DNA of 64,000 bases from Agrobacterium fabrum str. C58 (GCF_000092025.1 NC_003062.2:1672001-1736000); one strand, 5' to 3'. Shown: positions 29,558 to 39,332, numbered from the stretch's first letter. Notes: generated by a model from the letters alone, not told the origin. Numbers and translations are program-made.

Positions 29558-30355
29558 ATGAAGATTGCCACCTGGAACATCAATGGCGTCAAGGCGCGTA
29601 TCGAAAACCTCTGCCAGTGGCTGAAGGATTCCTCGCCTGACATCGTCTGCCTTCAGGAAATCAAGTCGGTCGACGAGGGTTTCCCCCGCCTTGAGATCGA
29701 GGCGCTCGGTTATCACATCGAAACCCACGGCCAGAAGGGTTTTAACGGCGTCGCCCTGCTCTCGAAGGTGAAGCCGGACGAGGTCAATCGTGGCCTGCCG
29801 GGCGATGATGCCGATGAACAGGCCCGTTTCATCGAAGGCGTGTTTTCCGTGGAAGGCGGCGCGATCCGCGTCTGCTCGCTTTACCTGCCGAACGGCAATC
29901 CGCCTGACGATCCGGTCAAATATCCCTACAAGCTTGCCTGGATGGAGCGCCTGCGGCGCTTTGCGGAAGATCGCCTTGCAATGGAAGAGCCGCTGATCCT
30001 CGCCGGCGATTACAACGTCATCCCCGAACCCTTCGATTGCCACGACCCACGCGTGTGGGAAGGCGACGCATTGTTCCTGCCGAAGACCCGGGCGGCCTTC
30101 CGCAAACTGGAAAATCTGGGCTTCACTGACGCCGCGCGTGCGACGACCGACGCGGCAGGACTTTATTCCTTCTGGGATTATCAGGCCGGCGCCTGGCCGA
30201 AAAACAACGGCATCCGCATCGATCATCTGATGCTGTCAGCGGAAGCAGCCGACAGGCTGCAATCGGTCGAGATCGAAAAACATGTGCGGGCCTGGGAAAA
30301 ACCGTCCGACCATGTGCCGGTCTGCGGTTATTTCGATTTCAGTCCGATCGGCTGA
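29558..30355 (+). CDS. xthA: exodeoxyribonuclease III
   Basis: 265-residue Mg2+-dependent AP endonuclease/3'-5' exonuclease. Motifs of the endonuclease/exonuclease/phosphatase fold are complete: KIATWNINGVKAR at the N-terminus, LQEIKS (metal-binding Glu) near 34, LAGDYNVIPEPFD near 148, and the C-terminal RIDHLMLS and SDHVPV catalytic Asp-His. It is convergent with exoR; the 42-nt gap folds into a hairpin. Confidence 0.96.
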   Translation: MKIATWNINGVKARIENLCQWLKDSSPDIVCLQEIKSVDEGFPRLEIEALGYHIETHGQKGFNGVALLSKVKPDEVNRGLPGDDADEQARFIEGVFSVEGGAIRVCSLYLPNGNPPDDPVKYPYKLAWMERLRRFAEDRLAMEEPLILAGDYNVIPEPFDCHDPRVWEGDALFLPKTRAAFRKLENLGFTDAARATTDAAGLYSFWDYQAGAWPKNNGIRIDHLMLSAEAADRLQSVEIEKHVRAWEKPSDHVPVCGYFDFSPIG

Positions 30356-30364
30356 ACCGTTGCT

Positions 30365-30389
30365 GTCGGGCGGCTGAAACCGTCCCGAC
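30365..30389. terminator. possible bidirectional terminator between xthA and exoR
   Basis: Stem GTCGGGCGG/CCG-T-CCCGAC with a one-base bulge and a 6-nt loop, centred in the 42-nt gap between two convergent stop codons. There is no clear T tract on either strand, so this is tentative. Confidence 0.35.
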
Positions 30390-30397
30390 CGGCATTC

Positions 30398-31192
30398 TCA
30401 ATCCGGATCGTTGAACTGCATGTTCTGCGCCATGGCGATGGCGGCGCGGCGGTCGTTTTCACCGGCGAGAGAAAAGGCCTGCTCCTGCAGGTTCTGGATC
30501 CAGGTACAGTCGGCCACCGTGCACTTATCAAGTGCCGCCGTCATGAAGGCCAGCCCCTGCGTCGTCTGGCCTTCCTGGAAGATCAGGTTGCCGAAAATCG
30601 ACATGGCGCCGGCATGGCCGTGCTTGCGGGCCTGGTTGAGCCACTTCTTCGCCTGCTGCACATCGGCGCGGCCACCCTCGCCCGCGAGGATCATCTCCGC
30701 CAGCCGGAACTGCGCTTCAGCCACGCCAAAGGTGGAAGCCACCTGGAAATAAAGCTGACGGGCCTGTGATAGGTCCATTTTCACGGGGCTGCCGGGAATG
30801 CCGTGACGGTAATAATCGGCAAGGGAAAGAAGGGCGTTGACGAAGAAGCCGGTATCTTCCGAACCCGGCTCCACACCCTGACTGGCGATTTCGCTGTAGA
30901 TCTTGAAAGCTTCCAGATCGTTCTTGGCGACACCGTCGCCATAGGCATACATATTGGCAAGCGCCCAGCGCGAGCCGGTATGGCCCTTTTCCGCCGCATA
31001 ACGATAGGCCTCGACGGCTTCGTCCTTGTTGCCGTTCTTGTAGGCCTTGAAGCCAAACTTGAACAGGTCGAAGGGGCCGGATTCCTTGGTCACGCCCGCA
31101 TTAATGTCAAAAGCCAGCACCGGCATTGCGAGCGACGCAAGCAACATGCCCATAAGGAGCGGCTTTAAAACGTTGGCTTCACATTTCAGCAT
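30398..31192 (-). CDS. exoR: ExoR, periplasmic Sel1-repeat repressor of the ChvG/ChvI system
   Basis: 264 residues: an N-terminal signal peptide (hydrophobic LLMGMLLASLAMPVLA), then Sel1-like helical repeats, clearest at EAVEAYRYAAEKGHTGSRWALANMYAYGDGV, RQLYFQVASTFGVAEAQFRLAEMILAGEGG and KKWLNQARKHGHAGAMSIFGNLIFQEG. The protein matches ExoR of Sinorhizobium and Agrobacterium from memory: it holds sensor kinase ChvG (ExoS) off in the periplasm, is degraded at acidic pH, and so controls succinoglycan, motility and virulence-related genes. No kinase or regulator gene lies nearby. An alternative in-frame start is the ATG at 31150. Confidence 0.92.
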   Translation of the reverse strand: MLKCEANVLKPLLMGMLLASLAMPVLAFDINAGVTKESGPFDLFKFGFKAYKNGNKDEAVEAYRYAAEKGHTGSRWALANMYAYGDGVAKNDLEAFKIYSEIASQGVEPGSEDTGFFVNALLSLADYYRHGIPGSPVKMDLSQARQLYFQVASTFGVAEAQFRLAEMILAGEGGRADVQQAKKWLNQARKHGHAGAMSIFGNLIFQEGQTTQGLAFMTAALDKCTVADCTWIQNLQEQAFSLAGENDRRAAIAMAQNMQFNDPD

Positions 31193-31701
31193 TTCGGCGA
31201 ACTTCTCTCACTCTTCCCGGCATATAGCCAATACTTGCGGAATACTGCAAAGCCGAACCCCGCCGGGTCGCGATTTTTCGAACACACTGCGTCTTTCCGG
31301 CAGCACTTTTCAGCGCACCACCGGTGGTCTTTTGCGGCGATTGCCCTAATTTTCCAGTGAGACAGATATAGGCATAATTTCCGGCAACATAACGGCATTC
31401 CGTTATCTGCCGGTCAGCGCCAAACAAGAAAGCCGGGCGAAATTCCCGTATTACTTGCTTAAACGCTGAATCCAAACCCGTTTTCACTTTCTGCAACTCC
31501 GCAGGCCCACATCAAACGCCTGCATGTTCTTCCATTCCCGCGCTCTTAAACATAAGCCAAGCACTCTGTTTGTGGCGGGAAATGGACAGATATGCCCACA
31601 TTCCAACGCGACCACACGCTTGCAGAAAAGTGTTGCCAAATCGTCACAAAACTTTCGGGCTGGAAATTTTTATCGAGCAGGAATCATAGTCGCGCATGAA
31701 A
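31193..31701. other. intergenic region upstream of exoR
   Basis: About 510 nt with no credible coding sequence on either strand; the short open frames have no ribosome-binding sites. It should contain the exoR promoter, as the gene beyond it ends at a strong terminator. No operator could be assigned with confidence. Confidence 0.5.
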
Positions 31702-31728
31702 AAAGGCCCGGTTGGTAAACCGGACCTT
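31702..31728 (-). terminator. terminator of the FadL-like gene
   Basis: Stem AAGG-C-CCGGTT/AACCGG-A-CCTT with a 4-nt loop; TTTTTTCATG follows on the minus strand. It is 28 nt beyond the stop codon. TTTATTTT on the other side means it could also work in reverse. Confidence 0.8.
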
Positions 31729-31755
31729 TATTTTAGAACAAGCGAAAGGATGGGA

Positions 31756-33033
31756 TCAGAACTTGACCTTCACACCGGTAGAGATCGCTGCCACGAGGTC
31801 GTTGCCGAAGGTGTAACCGGCCTCGTCACCGCAACGTGCACCAAGCGGGCCGCACGGGGCGCCACCGATAGACGAACTGCCCGAGGTCAGAAGGCCGAGT
31901 GCGCCGGCAATCTTGAACTCGAGGTTCTTGTTGGGCGAATAGACTAGCTGTGTGCCAACCATCCAGGTATCCGTCTGTGTCCCGATGACGGTCGATGTGC
32001 CGCGATCCCATGTCAGGCTGACGGCGCCGCTCCACTGCTCATTGAACTTGTGGCCGATACCGCCGGAAATGGTCCAGCCATCCCGATAGAAAAGGTCGAG
32101 CGTGTTGATTGCACTTTGCGTTCCCGCCACGCAGGTCGGCGAACCAACGGCGCAGAAGGGAATGGTCTGGATCTGGCTCCAGTCGGTCCACTTCACCGAG
32201 CCGAAGGCGAGCCAGCCGGGCGCAATACCAGACTGCACCTTCCACTCGATGCTGTCAGGCATGGAGACGTTACCGTAAACAGGCGTGACACGGCCGGAAA
32301 TCTGATTTAGGCCAACCGGCAGGTTTGTCAGGGTGACGTTACCGGTCAGATCAACATCGACGGCGCTATTATACACAAGGCTCGTGCGGAAAGCGATTTC
32401 GGGAATCTCGTAAGCCAAACCGGCGCGCCAGCCCCAACCATCGCCTTCCATATCCAGCTTGCCAGTGCCATTGTAGATCGACGTCGGCACATTAATACTC
32501 GTCAAAAAGGTTGGCGACAGGACCTGACGATATTTGTAGCCACTGAGTTCCTGGTAGAAACCACCGCCAATGATCGAGAAGTCGCCCTTGCCGAGATCGA
32601 ACTTGACGCGGCACGTCGTTGCGTAATTGTGCGATTTGACCTTTGTCTCGATATTGTAGCTCGAACCCTGCCATATACCCGGGTTAAGGTCCGCCCCCCA
32701 AGGCTGCGAATAATCGAACATGCAGTCGCCGAAGTCGCCAATGGCGGCCTTCGCGCCAACGCGTGTCGACCAGTAGTTTTCGGAATCATCAGCGGTGGTA
32801 GACCAGGATGCAGGTAACGGACCACCACTTTTAACCGGATTGTCGCGCGCATTCTCCACCTTGCGCTGCGGCGCTACGAAGGTTGCAGAACTGTCGAGAA
32901 CATAATCGGATGGATCGAACAGCAGGTCGATATTGTAACCGCCACGCTCAAGGCCGCCGGCCAGTGAGGGCGTTACCGCCGCGATGCTGACTGCGAAACA
33001 TACCGCGCCGCGAAAAATTGCAGTTTTTGCCAT
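31756..33033 (-). CDS. outer-membrane transport protein, OMPP1/FadL/TodX family
   Basis: 425-residue predicted outer-membrane beta-barrel. A signal peptide of about 25 residues ends near SLAGG; the N-terminal GGLERGGYNIDLLFDPSDYVLD resembles the FadL hatch region, and alternating hydrophobic strands continue to a C-terminal KVKF with the expected terminal Phe. Family members import fatty acids or aromatic hydrophobics. The start is the ATG at 33033, chosen because GGGGAGAGAG immediately precedes it. It is monocistronic, with its own terminator. Confidence 0.9.
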   Translation of the reverse strand: MAKTAIFRGAVCFAVSIAAVTPSLAGGLERGGYNIDLLFDPSDYVLDSSATFVAPQRKVENARDNPVKSGGPLPASWSTTADDSENYWSTRVGAKAAIGDFGDCMFDYSQPWGADLNPGIWQGSSYNIETKVKSHNYATTCRVKFDLGKGDFSIIGGGFYQELSGYKYRQVLSPTFLTSINVPTSIYNGTGKLDMEGDGWGWRAGLAYEIPEIAFRTSLVYNSAVDVDLTGNVTLTNLPVGLNQISGRVTPVYGNVSMPDSIEWKVQSGIAPGWLAFGSVKWTDWSQIQTIPFCAVGSPTCVAGTQSAINTLDLFYRDGWTISGGIGHKFNEQWSGAVSLTWDRGTSTVIGTQTDTWMVGTQLVYSPNKNLEFKIAGALGLLTSGSSSIGGAPCGPLGARCGDEAGYTFGNDLVAAISTGVKVKF

Positions 33034-33427
33034 CTCTCTCCCCAATCAAGGCAATGTGATCATCAAAAGAGTGAAGTGCTTCGCGGCAAATGACAATCTG
33101 CCGCACACTGGCACAGTTCTGCGACACTTCTCCATTTTTTACGTAAGAATTTTATGGGTGTGCCCTTAAATAGTCATTTTAGGTTATTTTTCTAATCACT
33201 ACGGGCGTATCCGTCATAAAACGAAACAAACGCCTACGGCTGACGGGAATTGTCGCCAAATAACCACAGTGGATAGTTTCCGGGAAAAACGGGCTTATCG
33301 GGCCGTTTTTATTGGTTTTTTTCGATCTTCGGCGATCATTTTCACCGCTTCACCCTTGAAATCGCCCTGCCGCACACCCAAAGCGATTCGACGTTGCAGC
33401 GCAACATTCCGGAACTGACAAAACATA
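33034..33427. other. intergenic region between valS and the FadL-like gene
   Basis: About 390 nt, AT-rich near 33110-33190 and at 33300-33330, no coding sequence. It must hold the promoter of the FadL-like gene, since valS ends in a terminator. Nothing else was recognised. Confidence 0.5.
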
Positions 33428-33455
33428 AAAGCGCCCCGTTGGTACGGAGCGCTTT
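33428..33455 (-). terminator. terminator of valS
   Basis: Stem AAAGCGC-C-CCGT/ACGG-A-GCGCTTT with a 4-nt loop; TTTTATGTTTTG follows on the minus strand. It is about 30 nt past the valS stop codon. Confidence 0.8.
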
Positions 33456-33486
33456 CGTTTATTCTGGTCATCGATGATTGCGCGGA

Positions 33487-36330
33487 TTAACCGGCTTCAC
33501 TCACCCGCGTGAGAGCCGTTCTCAGACTTGCCAGCTGAACGTCCAGCTCTGCCTTGCGCTCGCGCTCGGCAGCCACGACTTCCGGATCGGCATTGGCCAC
33601 GAACTTCTCGTTCGAGAGCTTCTTGTCGATGCGTTCCATTTCCGCATCCACCTTGCCGATCGCCTTTTCGAGCCGAGCCTGTTCGGCTGCGAGATCGACA
33701 AGATTGCCGAGCGGCAGGCAGACCGTCGCCTCGCCGACGATGATCTGCGCGGAACCCTTCGGCGCAACATCACCGCCACGAATTTCATCCGCCCGCGCCA
33801 GGCGCCGGATGGCGGCGGCGTGGCGGTCGAGCCGCGCTTCGGTGGAGGTGTTGGCGCCAACGACGACCAGCGAGGCGGTGGCGCCCGGCGGAACGTTCAT
33901 CTCGGCGCGCGCGGAGCGGATGCCGGAGACGAGATCGATCAGCCAGTTGATTTCGGCCGCCGCCGCATCGTCGCGGAATTCCGGCTCCGGCCAGTCGGTG
34001 AGGCAAAGCAGGTCATCCCGCTCTTCTCCCTCGCCGGCCGTATGCGCCCACAGCTCTTCGGTCATGAAGGGCATGAAGGGATGCAGGAGCTTGTATATCT
34101 CCTCCAGAACATAGGCCGCGCAGGCCTGGGATTCCCGCTTCGCCTCTTCATCTTCGCCGCTGAAGACGGGCTTCAGCAGTTCCAGATACCAGTCACAGAA
34201 CTGGTTCCAGACGAAACGATAGAGGATGCCGGAGGCATCGTTGAAGCGGAAATTCTCAAGTGCTGCCGTCACATCGCGCGCCGTATTGGCAAGCTCGGTC
34301 AGAATCCAGCGGTTGATGGTCAGTGACGCGGTTTCGGCCAGGAAATGCGGATCGCGCTTCACACCGTTCATCTCGGCAAAACGCGTGGCGTTCCAGAGCT
34401 TGGTGCCGAAGTTGCGGTAACCGGCGATACGCGCCGGATCGAGCTTCACGTCGCGCCCCTGCGCCGCCATGATGGCGAGCGTGAAACGCAGCGCATCCGC
34501 ACCATATTCGTCGATCAGCTCCAGCGGATCGATGACGTTGCCCTTGGACTTCGACATCTTCTGGCCGTTCTTGTCGCGAACCAGCGCATGGATATAGACC
34601 GTGCTGAAGGGTTCGACCGGATTGCCCGCATCGTCCTTCATGAAATGCAGGCCCATCTGCATCATCCGCACCACCCAGAACGGGATGATGTCGAAGCCGG
34701 TGACCAGCACATTGGTCGGATAATAACGCGCCAGTTCCGGCGTCTGCTCGGGCCAGCCGAGTGTCGAGAACGGCCAGAGCGCCGACGAGAACCAGGTGTC
34801 GAGCACGTCTTCGTCACGCGTCAGGATTTCGCCCGGCGCAAAGTTCTCAAGCTTCTCTTCAACCCAGGCCTTCCACGGGCCTTCATGGGCGATATAGTGC
34901 TGGATGGCCGCCTGCAGCGCCTCTTCCTCGGTCTTTTCAACGAAGACCTGCCCGTCCGGGCCGTACCATGCCGGAATCTGGTGTCCCCACCACAATTGCC
35001 GTGAGATGCACCAGGGCTGGATGTTTTCCATCCACTGGAAGTAAGTGTTTTCCCAGTTCTTCGGCACGAAATTGGTGCGGCCTTCGCGCACCGAGGCGAT
35101 TGCCGGCTGCGCGAGCGTCTTGTTGTCCACCCACCACTGGTCGGTCAGGCGCGGCTCGATCGGCACGCCGCCGCGGTCGCCATGCGGGACCACATGCTTG
35201 TGCGGCTCGATCTTGTCGAGCAGACCGGCTTCCTCGAAGATTTCGACGATGATCTTGCGGGCGGTAAAGCGGTCCTGCCCCTCCAGACGATCCCAGGCGC
35301 CATGCAGGGCTGCGGGATGGCTGAGGCCCTCGAGGAAATCTTCGTTTTCCTTGATGGAGATCGTACCATCGATGTTCATGACGTTGATGGCGCGCAGGCC
35401 GCAACGCTTGCCGACTTCGAAATCGTTGAAGTCATGCGCAGGCGTGATCTTCACCGCGCCCGTACCGGCCGTCGGATCAGCATAATCATCGGCAACGATC
35501 GGGATCTTGCGGCCGACGATCGGCAGGATGACGTGCTTGCCGACGATGCCCTTGTAACGCTCGTCTTCCGGGTTCACCGCAACGCCGGTATCACCGAGCA
35601 TGGTTTCCGGACGCGTGGTGGCGACGACGATGTAATCGCGCGTTTCGAATTCGGTGGGCGTGCCGTCGGCGTCAAACGCGACGGGGTATTCATAGGTCAC
35701 GCCCTTTTCCAGCGGATAGCGGAAGTGCCAGAGGTTACCCTTGACCTCGATCTGTTCGACTTCCATGTCGGAAATCGCAGTCTGCAGCTTCGGGTCCCAG
35801 TTGACGAGGCGCTTGGCTTTGTAGATCAGGTTCTGCTTGTAAAGCGTGACGAAGACTTCGAGGACGGCCTCGGACAGACCTTCATCCATGGTGAAGCGCT
35901 CACGCGACCAGTCGCAGGAGGCGCCGAGACGTTTCAGCTGGTTGAAGATCAGGCCGCCGGATTCGGCCTTCCATTCCCAGACCTTCTCCACGAAGGCCTC
36001 GCGGCCCATCTCGCGGCGGCCCGGCAGCTGGTTTTCCATCAGCTTGCGCTCGACGACCATCTGCGTGGCGATGCCGGCATGGTCCATGCCCGGCTGCCAC
36101 AACACGTCCTTGCCGCGCATGCGCTCAAAGCGGACCAATATATCCTGCAACGTGTTGTTGAGCGCGTGGCCCATATGCAGGGAGCCGGTCACATTCGGCG
36201 GCGGGATGACGATGGTGAAGGTTTCCGCGCCCGGCTTGGCGTTGGCGCCGGCACGAAAAGCGTTCGCCTCGTCCCAGGCTTTCGCGATCTTCGGTTCGAC
36301 GGATGCGGAATCGTAGGTCTTTTCGAGCAT
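33487..36330 (-). CDS. valS: valyl-tRNA synthetase
   Basis: 947-residue class I synthetase. The HIGH motif reads HMGHAL near residue 52; the large CP1 editing domain spans about 190-400; KMSKSKGN is near residue 570; the anticodon-binding domain follows, and the C-terminal 70 residues form the tRNA-binding coiled coil (Leu/Glu/Lys heptads). The ATG at 36330 is a normal start. popZ lies upstream on the same strand but is separated by its own terminator. Confidence 0.97.
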   Translation of the reverse strand: MLEKTYDSASVEPKIAKAWDEANAFRAGANAKPGAETFTIVIPPPNVTGSLHMGHALNNTLQDILVRFERMRGKDVLWQPGMDHAGIATQMVVERKLMENQLPGRREMGREAFVEKVWEWKAESGGLIFNQLKRLGASCDWSRERFTMDEGLSEAVLEVFVTLYKQNLIYKAKRLVNWDPKLQTAISDMEVEQIEVKGNLWHFRYPLEKGVTYEYPVAFDADGTPTEFETRDYIVVATTRPETMLGDTGVAVNPEDERYKGIVGKHVILPIVGRKIPIVADDYADPTAGTGAVKITPAHDFNDFEVGKRCGLRAINVMNIDGTISIKENEDFLEGLSHPAALHGAWDRLEGQDRFTARKIIVEIFEEAGLLDKIEPHKHVVPHGDRGGVPIEPRLTDQWWVDNKTLAQPAIASVREGRTNFVPKNWENTYFQWMENIQPWCISRQLWWGHQIPAWYGPDGQVFVEKTEEEALQAAIQHYIAHEGPWKAWVEEKLENFAPGEILTRDEDVLDTWFSSALWPFSTLGWPEQTPELARYYPTNVLVTGFDIIPFWVVRMMQMGLHFMKDDAGNPVEPFSTVYIHALVRDKNGQKMSKSKGNVIDPLELIDEYGADALRFTLAIMAAQGRDVKLDPARIAGYRNFGTKLWNATRFAEMNGVKRDPHFLAETASLTINRWILTELANTARDVTAALENFRFNDASGILYRFVWNQFCDWYLELLKPVFSGEDEEAKRESQACAAYVLEEIYKLLHPFMPFMTEELWAHTAGEGEERDDLLCLTDWPEPEFRDDAAAAEINWLIDLVSGIRSARAEMNVPPGATASLVVVGANTSTEARLDRHAAAIRRLARADEIRGGDVAPKGSAQIIVGEATVCLPLGNLVDLAAEQARLEKAIGKVDAEMERIDKKLSNEKFVANADPEVVAAERERKAELDVQLASLRTALTRVSEAG

Positions 36331-36476
36331 TTCCTGACCTGAATTTTAGAGTTCTTGTGTGGATTTTTTAAATAAGGATGGATGGGAGAGAGTCAACAGA
36401 AACCAGCCCGGGTGCCAACCATTGCGTGGACCCAAGGGAGACTATGCCCCGATAACACCTTCATCTTCAACAAAAA

Positions 36477-36500
36477 AGCCGCTCCCATGCCGGAGCGGCT
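36477..36500 (-). terminator. terminator of popZ
   Basis: Perfect stem AGCCGCTCC/GGAGCGGCT with a 6-nt loop, followed on the minus strand by TTTTTTGTTG. It lies about 50 nt beyond the popZ stop codon. Confidence 0.85.
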
Positions 36501-36548
36501 CCTGTTTCATCGCATCGGCAGCGATTGTAGCCTGCGGACGGGCCGGCC

Positions 36549-37550
36549 TTAGCGGCGCGAGCCGCGCGCCACACGTTCGATTTCCTCGCGCACGAGGCGC
36601 TCCACCAGCGTCGGAAGATTGTCTTCCAGCCAGTCCTGCAGCATCGGGCGCAGCATATCGGCAGCCATATCCTCGATCGAACGCCGCTCGACGCCGTCGA
36701 AAACCTCCGCCAGCTCGCTGAAGGACCGGGCGATCTGCGCACCGGCGGCGGCGGAAAGGAGATTGAGCGACAGGCCATCCGCAATGTGCGCAGTTTCTTT
36801 CACGTCTGTCTCACCCGGCGCTTCCGGCTCACGCAGATCGAAGATCGACTTTTCGGCGGCAGGCTCGCGTGTGACGTCGAAACGTTCCGCCGTCACCGGT
36901 GTATCGATGGCACCGCGCAGCGAAAGCTGTTCGAAACGGCTTTCGGCGAAAGGTGCATTTTCGATGGCGGCGGCAGCAGCACGATCCTCGGCGGAAAAGG
37001 ATGCCGGTTGCTCAACCGCGCTCGTGGTGGCAACGGCAGCCATCAGCGGGCGAACATCCGTCGGGCGCTGCGGCGCTGCGCGTTCAGGCGACGGCACGCC
37101 CGAAGGCTGCGAAACATTCGATACGGTGGAAGCCGGTGCAGCGGTCTCGGCCGCGCGCTGTTGCGCCTGCGCGGCGAAGGCCTGCGGCCCCATGGCGGCG
37201 TTGCGGTCTGCGGCGGCGCGCACACGGGCGGCGACATCGGCAAGCGACATGGTCTTTTCGGCCTGGCTTTCCTGCCGTTCAACCAACGGCGCGTCAAATG
37301 CCGGTGAAAAATCATGCACCGGGCGCGCGGCATAGGCCTGGTTTGCGGCGGGGGGAACGCGGGCCGGCGGGCTCACGGGCTCCGCGGCGAAGGCAGCTTC
37401 GCCGGAAGCCTCGTCCTCATCGTCATAGACCGGCGGCAACTGCCCGGAAAACGCATCGGCAGGTCCAGGCTCGTTGCTTTCGATGATCCGGCGTATCGAC
37501 GCCAGAATCTCTTCCATGGACGGTTCACGCGCGACACTTGGCTGAGCCAT
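36549..37550 (-). CDS. popZ: polar organizing protein PopZ (DUF2497)
   Basis: 333-residue cytoplasmic scaffold. The N-terminal helix PSMEEILASIRRIIES (residues 10-25) and the C-terminal helices RRSIEDMAADMLRPMLQDWLEDNLPTLVERLVREEIERVARG (about 290-330) are the conserved DUF2497 parts; between them is a long Pro/Ala/Glu-rich disordered stretch, longer than in Caulobacter PopZ (177 residues). In Agrobacterium, PopZ marks the growing pole and tethers centromeres; this is family knowledge. The gene lies upstream of valS, which is the rhizobial order. Confidence 0.93.
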   Translation of the reverse strand: MAQPSVAREPSMEEILASIRRIIESNEPGPADAFSGQLPPVYDDEDEASGEAAFAAEPVSPPARVPPAANQAYAARPVHDFSPAFDAPLVERQESQAEKTMSLADVAARVRAAADRNAAMGPQAFAAQAQQRAAETAAPASTVSNVSQPSGVPSPERAAPQRPTDVRPLMAAVATTSAVEQPASFSAEDRAAAAAIENAPFAESRFEQLSLRGAIDTPVTAERFDVTREPAAEKSIFDLREPEAPGETDVKETAHIADGLSLNLLSAAAGAQIARSFSELAEVFDGVERRSIEDMAADMLRPMLQDWLEDNLPTLVERLVREEIERVARGSRR

Positions 37551-37890
37551 ATCAATCCCCGGTTTCTACTCTTAAGCACGCTTGCCGCATCCCCTTTGGG
37601 ATACCGGACACGGCGCTTTGCACCTGTTCAATTTATACATCGCGCCCATGACAACGAAAGCAGATCGCCGTGCCGATGCTCTGAAACAGTTGGGTCAAAA
37701 CCGCCGGGCGTTTTTGCCGTCCCTGTTGCAGGGTCATGCGGGGCAGAAATACGCACACCCCGAATCACCCCTAGTCTAGGGCAGCATAGTCAGGAACTAA
37801 ATCACTGATTCGACAAGTTTCGCGGTGATGCACAGCTTTGTGAAAACGGCAGGCGACGACACAATTTTCCGAGACACCGGCCACAAAAAA
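37551..37890. other. intergenic region upstream of popZ
   Basis: About 340 nt with no coding sequence that can be supported. It carries the popZ promoter; the neighbouring gene ends in a terminator at its left side. From memory, some Rhizobiaceae have a tolC gene at this place; no tolC remnant is visible here. Confidence 0.5.
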
Positions 37891-37915
37891 GCCGGGGTGA
37901 AAAATCCACCCCGGC
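37891..37915 (-). terminator. terminator of the second isoaspartyl-methyltransferase gene
   Basis: Perfect stem GCCGGGGTG/CACCCCGGC with a 7-nt loop; TTTTTTGTGG follows on the minus strand, 50 nt past the stop codon. Confidence 0.88.
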
Positions 37916-37940
37916 CCTGCAAAAAACGATCGCGTATGGA

Positions 37941-38612
37941 TCAGAAAACGAACTCGGCCGCCTTGGCAAAACCCGGTACAGGCTTGACGGAGGCGTTGAA
38001 AAAGCTCGCAGCAGACGTGCTGTTGCCATCACGGCGATAGACAGTTGCCTTGGCAGCATTGCCATATCCGACAACGACGACAAGACGTCCGCCATCGCGC
38101 AACTGGTCGGTCAGCGCCGCCGGCACTTCCTCGACCGAACCATTGATGAAAATCAGGTCATAGGGCGCTTCACTCGCATAACCCTTGGCAAGATCGCCGG
38201 TCACGACAGCGACATTGTCATAACCGAGCGAAGCGAGCGTCTCGGTCGCCTGTGCGGCCAGCGCTTCGTCGCTTTCAAGCGAAACCACCGAACCGGCAAG
38301 CTGGGACAGGATGGCAGCCGCGTAACCGGAGCCACCACCGACTTCCAGCACCACATCGTCCTTGGAGACGGCAGCCAGCTGCAAAAGCTTGGCCAGCGGC
38401 GATGCCTTCATGACATAACGGGCCGGGCGACCGTCAAGCGCCGGACAGATCTGCAGATCCTCATCCGCATAGGCAATCTGCCGCACACCCGCCGGCACGA
38501 ATGCCTCGCGCGGCACGCTCAAAAACGCCTTCAGCACGGAATGCGACGTCACGTCGGTCGTGCGCAACTGGCTGTCGACCATATTGGCGCGTGCGGTTTC
38601 GAAATCCATCAT
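37941..38612 (-). CDS. protein-L-isoaspartate O-methyltransferase family protein
   Basis: 223-residue SAM methyltransferase, the second PCMT-like protein of the window. It opens DFETARANMVDSQLRTTDV, the SAM-binding motif I reads LEVGGGSGYAAA (about residues 89-100), and motif II reads DLIFINGSVEEVP. This subgroup lacks the tail of true Pcm and its substrate is uncertain; the gene at 14722 is the more likely repair enzyme. The ATG at 38612 and the second ATG one codon later are both possible starts. Confidence 0.9.
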   Translation of the reverse strand: MMDFETARANMVDSQLRTTDVTSHSVLKAFLSVPREAFVPAGVRQIAYADEDLQICPALDGRPARYVMKASPLAKLLQLAAVSKDDVVLEVGGGSGYAAAILSQLAGSVVSLESDEALAAQATETLASLGYDNVAVVTGDLAKGYASEAPYDLIFINGSVEEVPAALTDQLRDGGRLVVVVGYGNAAKATVYRRDGNSTSAASFFNASVKPVPGFAKAAEFVF

Positions 38613-38796
38613 GTCCTTATCGCCTCAATTTCAAGGATAGGGGCTGGAAACCAGCCCGAAGTCGGAAGATGCAGCCGACCGTTAAAACAATCTCATAATT
38701 GCCAGAAGCCGCGCTTTCAAGCGCGCTCATTGGCTGCGCTCCCAAAAAGCACTGGAGGGTGATGCAAATTTCTCGCGATTGCCAGGAAATACGTCG

Positions 38797-38991
38797 TCAG
38801 GAGGCGGGAATATCCGGCATGATCCACCAGAAAAGCTGAACGAGATCGCTCCATAGCCGCGCCATGTCCTCGATCATCTCGATCGTCGTCACATAGGCAT
38901 AGATCGCCAGAATGGTAACGACACCGAGAAGCAGCCATGGCCACAGCCTTCGCTTCTTGTTGCCCGCGCCGTCCCGCTGATCCTGATCCAC
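38797..38991 (-). CDS. small single-span membrane protein, unknown function
   Basis: 64 residues: a charged N-terminus (DQDQRDGAGNKKRR), one hydrophobic helix LWPWLLLGVVTILAIYAYV, and a Trp-rich end. The start is set at GTG 38991 because AGGAGG ends five bases upstream; the in-frame ATG at 39006 lies 5' of that site and has no ribosome-binding sequence itself. No family recognised. Confidence 0.6.
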   Translation of the reverse strand: MDQDQRDGAGNKKRRLWPWLLLGVVTILAIYAYVTTIEMIEDMARLWSDLVQLFWWIMPDIPAS

Positions 38992-39080
38992 GCTCTCCTC
39001 CTGCATTCTGGCCGAAAACGGCGCGCGTCCGCATCATCTACGAGCGCAGATATTATATAATGCCGATGGTGAGAGAAATT

Positions 39081-39154
39081 TGGAGGCCTCGCCCGGAATT
39101 GAACCGGGGTACAAGGATTTGCAGTCCTCTGCGTCACCACTCCGCCACGAGGCC
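39081..39154 (-). tRNA. tRNA-Cys (GCA)
   Basis: 74-nt cloverleaf on the minus strand. Acceptor stem GGCCTCG/CGAGGCC, D arm around GCGGAGTGGTGACGC, anticodon loop CTGCAAA with anticodon GCA, T arm CCCGGTTCAATTCCGGG, discriminator T and an encoded CCA end. This is probably the only cysteine tRNA of the chromosome, as is usual. Confidence 0.96.
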
Positions 39155-39332
39155 TCACACGCTCTTTTATTCAAGCGATGGCGGGCATTTAGAACGAATC
39201 CATTTTGGGCGCAAGAGGCTTCGTTCTGAATGTGGTGTTTTTTCGAACCGTAAGAGCGTAACGGATGAGCCCGTCCCCTAAGCGCTTAAGATTACGTTGT
39301 TTTTTGTATCTTCCTCATATTTCAGAAGAAAC

